Source of the DNA: CAISDA01 sp050258555 | Lineage (GTDB): Bacteria; Bacteroidota; Ignavibacteria; UBA10030; UBA8401 | NCBI GenBank assembly: GCA_050258555.1 | Contig: JBLMZA010000040.1 | Coordinates: 1 to 64,000, forward strand | Direction: 5' to 3' | Length of the DNA stretch: 64,000 bases | In this document: one piece after another, positions 60,962-64,000 of the stretch | Position numbering within the stretch: the stretch's first letter is position 1 | Layout: the number at the start of each line of letters is the position of its first letter | Notes under the pieces: generated by a model | What the model saw: only the letters and a program-made list of their open reading frames with translations | Told to the model about the DNA's origin: nothing | Databases searched by the model: none | Made by a program: the position numbers and the translations under genes

Positions 60962-62911
60962 TCAATACAGAAATTCCGCCGAGATCCGGAAGCTGCGAAG
61001 CGGCATGGGCTGCAGCGCAATGATCTCATAGTCGGCATTGAACAGATTGAATACTTCTAGCTTGACTTTGGCCGCCGTGCGGCCGAACACGATCCGATAT
61101 CCGATATTCGCATCCACCGTCGCGAAGGGATCGAGCGCATAGAGAGGATTGTTGTCCTCCGTGCTGTAGCGCTGGCCCGTGACCGCCGCGCGGAGCGAGA
61201 GCGTGACGCCGGCATAGCGCAGACTGGCGTCGATCGATGCCGAAGCCTCGGGAAGAAACGGCAGCTGTTTGCCCGCAGTGGGATCGGACGCCGATTCGGA
61301 GTTCTTTTTCACGACGCGCATGATGTTCTGCGTATAGCCGAGCGTCACGGCATCGTCCAGGAGCGACCAGCGCGCCGAGAGTTCCACTCCCTGCGACTGC
61401 ACATGGCGGATGTTTTTCGGCGACCAGAGATTGTTCGCGCCCGGAAGCCAGAGGATCCGGTCGCGCGAGTCGATGTAAAAATAATTTGCCTCGAAATCGA
61501 CCACGCCGAAGAAGGGCACCGTGGAGAGCACTCCGGCATCGACGCTCAGCGAATGCTCGGGAACGAGATCGGGATTGCCTCCCGTCTTCCAGTAGAGCTC
61601 GTTGAATGTCGGCACGCGGAAATTCTTCCCGATGCTCGCCCTCAGGCGCAGTGCGTCGAAGTCCTCGATGCCGGCATTGAACCCGACTTTCGGATTCACC
61701 GACGTGCCCACATCCGAAAACCGGTCGAGCCGTATGCTCGGAAACACGGTGAGCTCCAGCGGAAGGCCCGCCTGGAACTTCAGCGCATGCGTCGATGAAA
61801 GGAATGCGCTCAGCTGGGTGCGTGCCGTGCTTCGCACTTCGCTCGAGACGATCCAGGCGTGGACCAGTTCCGCGCCCACGGCGAGCGAGTGTCCTGCCCC
61901 GAGCGATGTTTCATACTGCGGAGCGAGCATGGCGCTGCGGTTCACATAGTAATACAGCGCCGGCTTGCCTCCGGAAAGGAGCGACGGATCGCTGTAATGC
62001 TGCTCCCAGTAATGGAAGTTTGAATGGACGGAGAGACGCGATTCATCGGAAGGCTTCCACTCGGTGCCCAGCTGTGCGAAGTAATCGCCGTCCAGAAGCC
62101 GAGCCGCTCCCCCGGTATTGAATGCGGAAGTGAGTGCCGATGGGGTGCCGCGGTCGGATTTCGTATAGCGTATGGACGCGGAAGAATTCATCGTCTCGCC
62201 GGTTTTCAGCGATGCGGCAACATCGGCAAGCGCAATCGCATAATCCGCATTCGTGCGCTGCAGAAGCTGACGTTTCGCTCCGTCATGAAACCAGCAATCG
62301 AACATGTTCGAGGACTGCTCGTTCCGATACGTCCCCTTCAGCGAGTAGCGCTCGGTTCCCCCGTTCATCGACAGCTGGTAGTGCTGGTAGCCGTACGATC
62401 CGCCGCCTGCCTGCACCGAGGCATGCATGCCCGGCTCAGGCTTCTTCGTGACGATATTCACCACGCCTCCCACCGCATCGGCACCGAAGAGCGAGGAATA
62501 CCCTCCGCGCGCCACTTCGATGCGCTCGACATCGGCGGCGGGAAAAATTCCGAGATCCACCTGCCCGTTCTGGAAGTTGGTGTACCGCTGACCGTCCACC
62601 AGGATGAGCGTGTATTCCGGACCCATCCCGCGCGCTGAAATGGTCTGGAGCGATCCGGAGGCGCCGTACGTCTTCATGAAGACGCCGGGCGCGCCCTGCA
62701 GTATGTCCGAGACGCTCGAGCCGTTCGACAGTTCGATCGCCTGTTGGCCGATCACGGACACCGATGACGGAAGCGTCTTCACATCGGCGCTCATGCGGCT
62801 GCCGGTGACGGTGACTTCGTTCATCCGGTAGACGCGCGCGGAATCGGCGGCGTCATCATCGGCGACTGCCGAGGCGGGAATGATCAGAGCAAGAAAGAGT
62901 AAGAGTCTCAT
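60962..62911 (-). CDS. btuB: BtuB-like TonB-dependent receptor for B12
   Basis: 649-residue outer-membrane receptor: signal peptide (1-18), plug with VYRMNEVTVTGSRMS and RIEVARGGYSSLFGADAVGG, and a beta-barrel ending RISAEFLY. The substrate is inferred from the cobalamin riboswitch in its leader (63050-63232) and the BtuG-like partner downstream. Start MRLLLFLALIIP at 62911; the frame is open to 63031 through the expression platform. BtuCDF genes are not in the window. Confidence 0.9.
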   Translation of the reverse strand: MRLLLFLALIIPASAVADDDAADSARVYRMNEVTVTGSRMSADVKTLPSSVSVIGQQAIELSNGSSVSDILQGAPGVFMKTYGASGSLQTISARGMGPEYTLILVDGQRYTNFQNGQVDLGIFPAADVERIEVARGGYSSLFGADAVGGVVNIVTKKPEPGMHASVQAGGGSYGYQHYQLSMNGGTERYSLKGTYRNEQSSNMFDCWFHDGAKRQLLQRTNADYAIALADVAASLKTGETMNSSASIRYTKSDRGTPSALTSAFNTGGAARLLDGDYFAQLGTEWKPSDESRLSVHSNFHYWEQHYSDPSLLSGGKPALYYYVNRSAMLAPQYETSLGAGHSLAVGAELVHAWIVSSEVRSTARTQLSAFLSSTHALKFQAGLPLELTVFPSIRLDRFSDVGTSVNPKVGFNAGIEDFDALRLRASIGKNFRVPTFNELYWKTGGNPDLVPEHSLSVDAGVLSTVPFFGVVDFEANYFYIDSRDRILWLPGANNLWSPKNIRHVQSQGVELSARWSLLDDAVTLGYTQNIMRVVKKNSESASDPTAGKQLPFLPEASASIDASLRYAGVTLSLRAAVTGQRYSTEDNNPLYALDPFATVDANIGYRIVFGRTAAKVKLEVFNLFNADYEIIALQPMPLRSFRISAEFLY

Positions 62912-62919
62912 AAGTTGTT

Positions 62920-62959
62920 TAAAAAAACAAACCCCAATATCCGCGTGCGAACATTGGGG
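62920..62959 (-). terminator. Riboswitch terminator before btuB
   Basis: CCCCAAT / ATTGGGG with a 14-base loop, followed on the minus strand by TTTGTTTTTTT; the btuB ATG is nine bases further. It is the likely off-state structure of the cobalamin riboswitch, so control is at transcription elongation. Confidence 0.85.
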
Positions 62960-62964
62960 CATGC

Positions 62965-63004
62965 GCATCCGATCTTGCGCGGAATTGCGCATAAGATCGG
63001 ATGC
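62965..63004 (-). other. Long stable hairpin between riboswitch and terminator
   Basis: Twelve-base arms GCATCCGATCTT and AAGATCGGATGC, extended inside by GCGC/GCGC, form a stem of up to 16 bp. It lies between the aptamer's B12 box and the terminator. It may space or insulate the expression platform; no alternative pairing with the terminator was found. Confidence 0.6.
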
Positions 63005-63049
63005 GTACAGACTGTCCCACCTCTGTTCCACGAAGGCGGAGTGTGCTTG

Positions 63050-63232
63050 GTGCAGGCAGGTCTCCTGGCTTGTGACTACATCGTCCCGGCGGCGCCTTCC
63101 CAGGAGAACATCTGTGATGTTCCGCCAAGTGGGCCGTCGCAGTACCTCGTCACGTACAGTTGCGGGTCAGCTTCCGATTCTACGGAATTCCCTTTTCATC
63201 CCGCCGTTGTCCGGCGGGACACCTATACCATG
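63050..63232 (-). promoter_or_regulatory. Cobalamin riboswitch
   Basis: Minus-strand leader with the conserved elements in order: AAAAGGGAA, GCTGACCCGCAACTGTA (about 63160-63180), GGAAGGCGCC, and the B12 box AAGCCAGGAGACCTGCC at 63071-63055. The element binds adenosylcobalamin and represses the genes downstream. It controls the BtuB/BtuG-like pair. With the hairpin at 62965-63004 and terminator, it accounts for most of the 394-base gap between btuB and the glycosylase gene. Confidence 0.95.
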
Positions 63233-63259
63233 TATGGAAAAGAACAACATCAACGACAC

Positions 63260-63288
63260 AATATACGATCACTGGCAATGCCAAACAA
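63260..63288 (-). promoter_or_regulatory. Promoter candidate for riboswitch transcript
   Basis: TTGTTT (63288-63283), 17-base spacer, TATATT (63265-63260), minus strand, about 25 bases upstream of the riboswitch. The -35 is weak. Confidence 0.45.
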
Positions 63289-63305
63289 GTGCCGTGAAAA
63301 ATATT

Positions 63306-63884
63306 TCATGCGCTTCGCGCGGCGAGCCGCTCGGCCCATCGCGGCTTGTGCTCGAGGATCGTCGCATAGACGGGACATGATTCCGCATGCGCATGCGGAA
63401 GGTATCCGGTGCTCATCAGAAATTCGTTGACGATCTCCCCTCCCGTGAACGTGAATGTCTTTTTGAAGAGCTTCGTCCATTCGGCAAGATCGGCGCACGT
63501 CTGCATATCGAGCCAGCGGCGGAACGAGCCGTGCTCCTGCTGCAGCGTGCGCACGACCTGGGCATTCCGGATGGCGGCGCGGATCTTCAGCCGGTTGCGG
63601 ATGATGCCGGCATCGGCCAGCAGCCGGTCGATGTCACGCTCGGTGTAGGCGGCGATCCGCTCCACATCGAAATTGTCGTACGCCTTCCGGAAATGTTCCT
63701 GCTTCTTCAGGATCATCGTCCAATTCAGCCCGGCCTGATTGATCTCAAGGATGAGCCTTCCCAGAAGCTCATTATCGTCCGCGAGCGGAAAGCCGTACTG
63801 CGTGTCGTGGTAGGCCTTGTGGAGCAGCCCGTTCTCGTCCGAACGATCCTTCACATAGTCGCAATATGTCTTCAAGAGTCCCAT
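63306..63884 (-). CDS. tag: DNA-3-methyladenine glycosylase I
   Basis: Excises 3-methyladenine from alkylated DNA. The 192-residue protein has HDTQYGFPLADDNELLGRLILEINQAGLNW, the helix-hairpin-helix glycosylase core with catalytic Glu-like residues in LEINQAGL, and C-terminal zinc-site residues (LMSTGYLPHAHAESCPVY). Start MGLLKTYCDYVK at 63884; an ATG at 63902 is also possible. The 116 bases beyond it to the window end show only TCCGGA/TCCGGA arms and no gene. Confidence 0.9.
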   Translation of the reverse strand: MGLLKTYCDYVKDRSDENGLLHKAYHDTQYGFPLADDNELLGRLILEINQAGLNWTMILKKQEHFRKAYDNFDVERIAAYTERDIDRLLADAGIIRNRLKIRAAIRNAQVVRTLQQEHGSFRRWLDMQTCADLAEWTKLFKKTFTFTGGEIVNEFLMSTGYLPHAHAESCPVYATILEHKPRWAERLAARSA

Positions 63885-64000
63885 CGTCGTTCCTTCATTC
63901 ATTCATGCAATGTACGTTCCGCGATCCGGAAAATCCACCGCGCAACATCCGGAACTCCTCTTTCCGGACGCCTGTTTCAATCTTTATCTGTCTTTCAACG

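Noticed and set aside
1..64000. CRISPR arrays, tRNA or rRNA genes, prophage or insertion sequences
   Set aside because: No regularly spaced direct repeats, cloverleaf signatures, rRNA motifs, transposases or phage structural genes were seen on either strand.

Overview
The window is a GC-rich, densely packed bacterial chromosome segment. It fits the Bacteroidota/Chlorobiota (FCB) assemblage, most likely an Ignavibacteria- or Kapabacteria-like lineage. The clues are a subtilisin with a T9SS-type C-terminal sorting domain, TonB receptors, a Reg_prop/Y_Y_Y sensor kinase, a BtuB/BtuG-like pair under a cobalamin riboswitch, a pyruvoyl-dependent arginine decarboxylase and WaaE-type LPS glycosyltransferases. 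Several intergenic promoters look like classical sigma70 sites (TTGnnn, 17 bp, TAnnnT) rather than the Bacteroidia -33/-7 type. The lineage call is inference. Almost every gene lies on the minus strand; only mazG, smpB, tyrS and the arginine decarboxylase lie on the plus strand. No tRNA, rRNA, CRISPR array, prophage or insertion sequence was found.

Region 1 (1-11.7 kb) is a translation and cell-division block read right to left: nadK, a thioredoxin-like lipoprotein, thrS, infC, rpmI, rplT, pheS, pheT, a coiled-coil protein, zapA, a probable 6S RNA, rny and coaE. infC starts at a non-standard ATT codon. Terminator-like hairpins sit directly in front of thrS and pheS.

Region 2 (11.6-19 kb) is envelope polysaccharide assembly: two WaaE-like glycosyltransferases, an O-antigen ligase-like protein and an MsbA-type flippase, followed by leuS. 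Region 3 (19-31 kb) is housekeeping and DNA metabolism: a degenerate Xer-like recombinase, comEC, a short iPGM-like metalloenzyme, dtd, prmC, a small acidic protein, mazG, phoH, a LysM/coiled-coil protein and lipoprotein pair behind a strong promoter, radC, and a TPR/periplasmic-binding protein.

Region 4 (31-44 kb) holds the secreted subtilisin, a TonB receptor, an ABC-2 exporter, guaA, smpB, tyrS, the arginine decarboxylase, a PAP2 phosphatase and a lytic transglycosylase. Three copies of a small palindromic repeat (core GGGCGAAGC) are dispersed at 13.6, 33.9 and 39.8 kb.

Region 5 (44-64 kb) holds a giant sensor kinase, cysE, and a long co-directional cluster: pgi, GntP-like permease, methyltransferase, FAD enzyme, nanE, FAD enzyme, two PAP2 phosphatases, phosphohexomutase. 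This is the most system-like uncharacterised set here and looks like a sugar or sugar-acid catabolic unit feeding hexose phosphate metabolism. The window ends with the riboswitch-controlled B12 uptake pair and a Tag-type DNA glycosylase.
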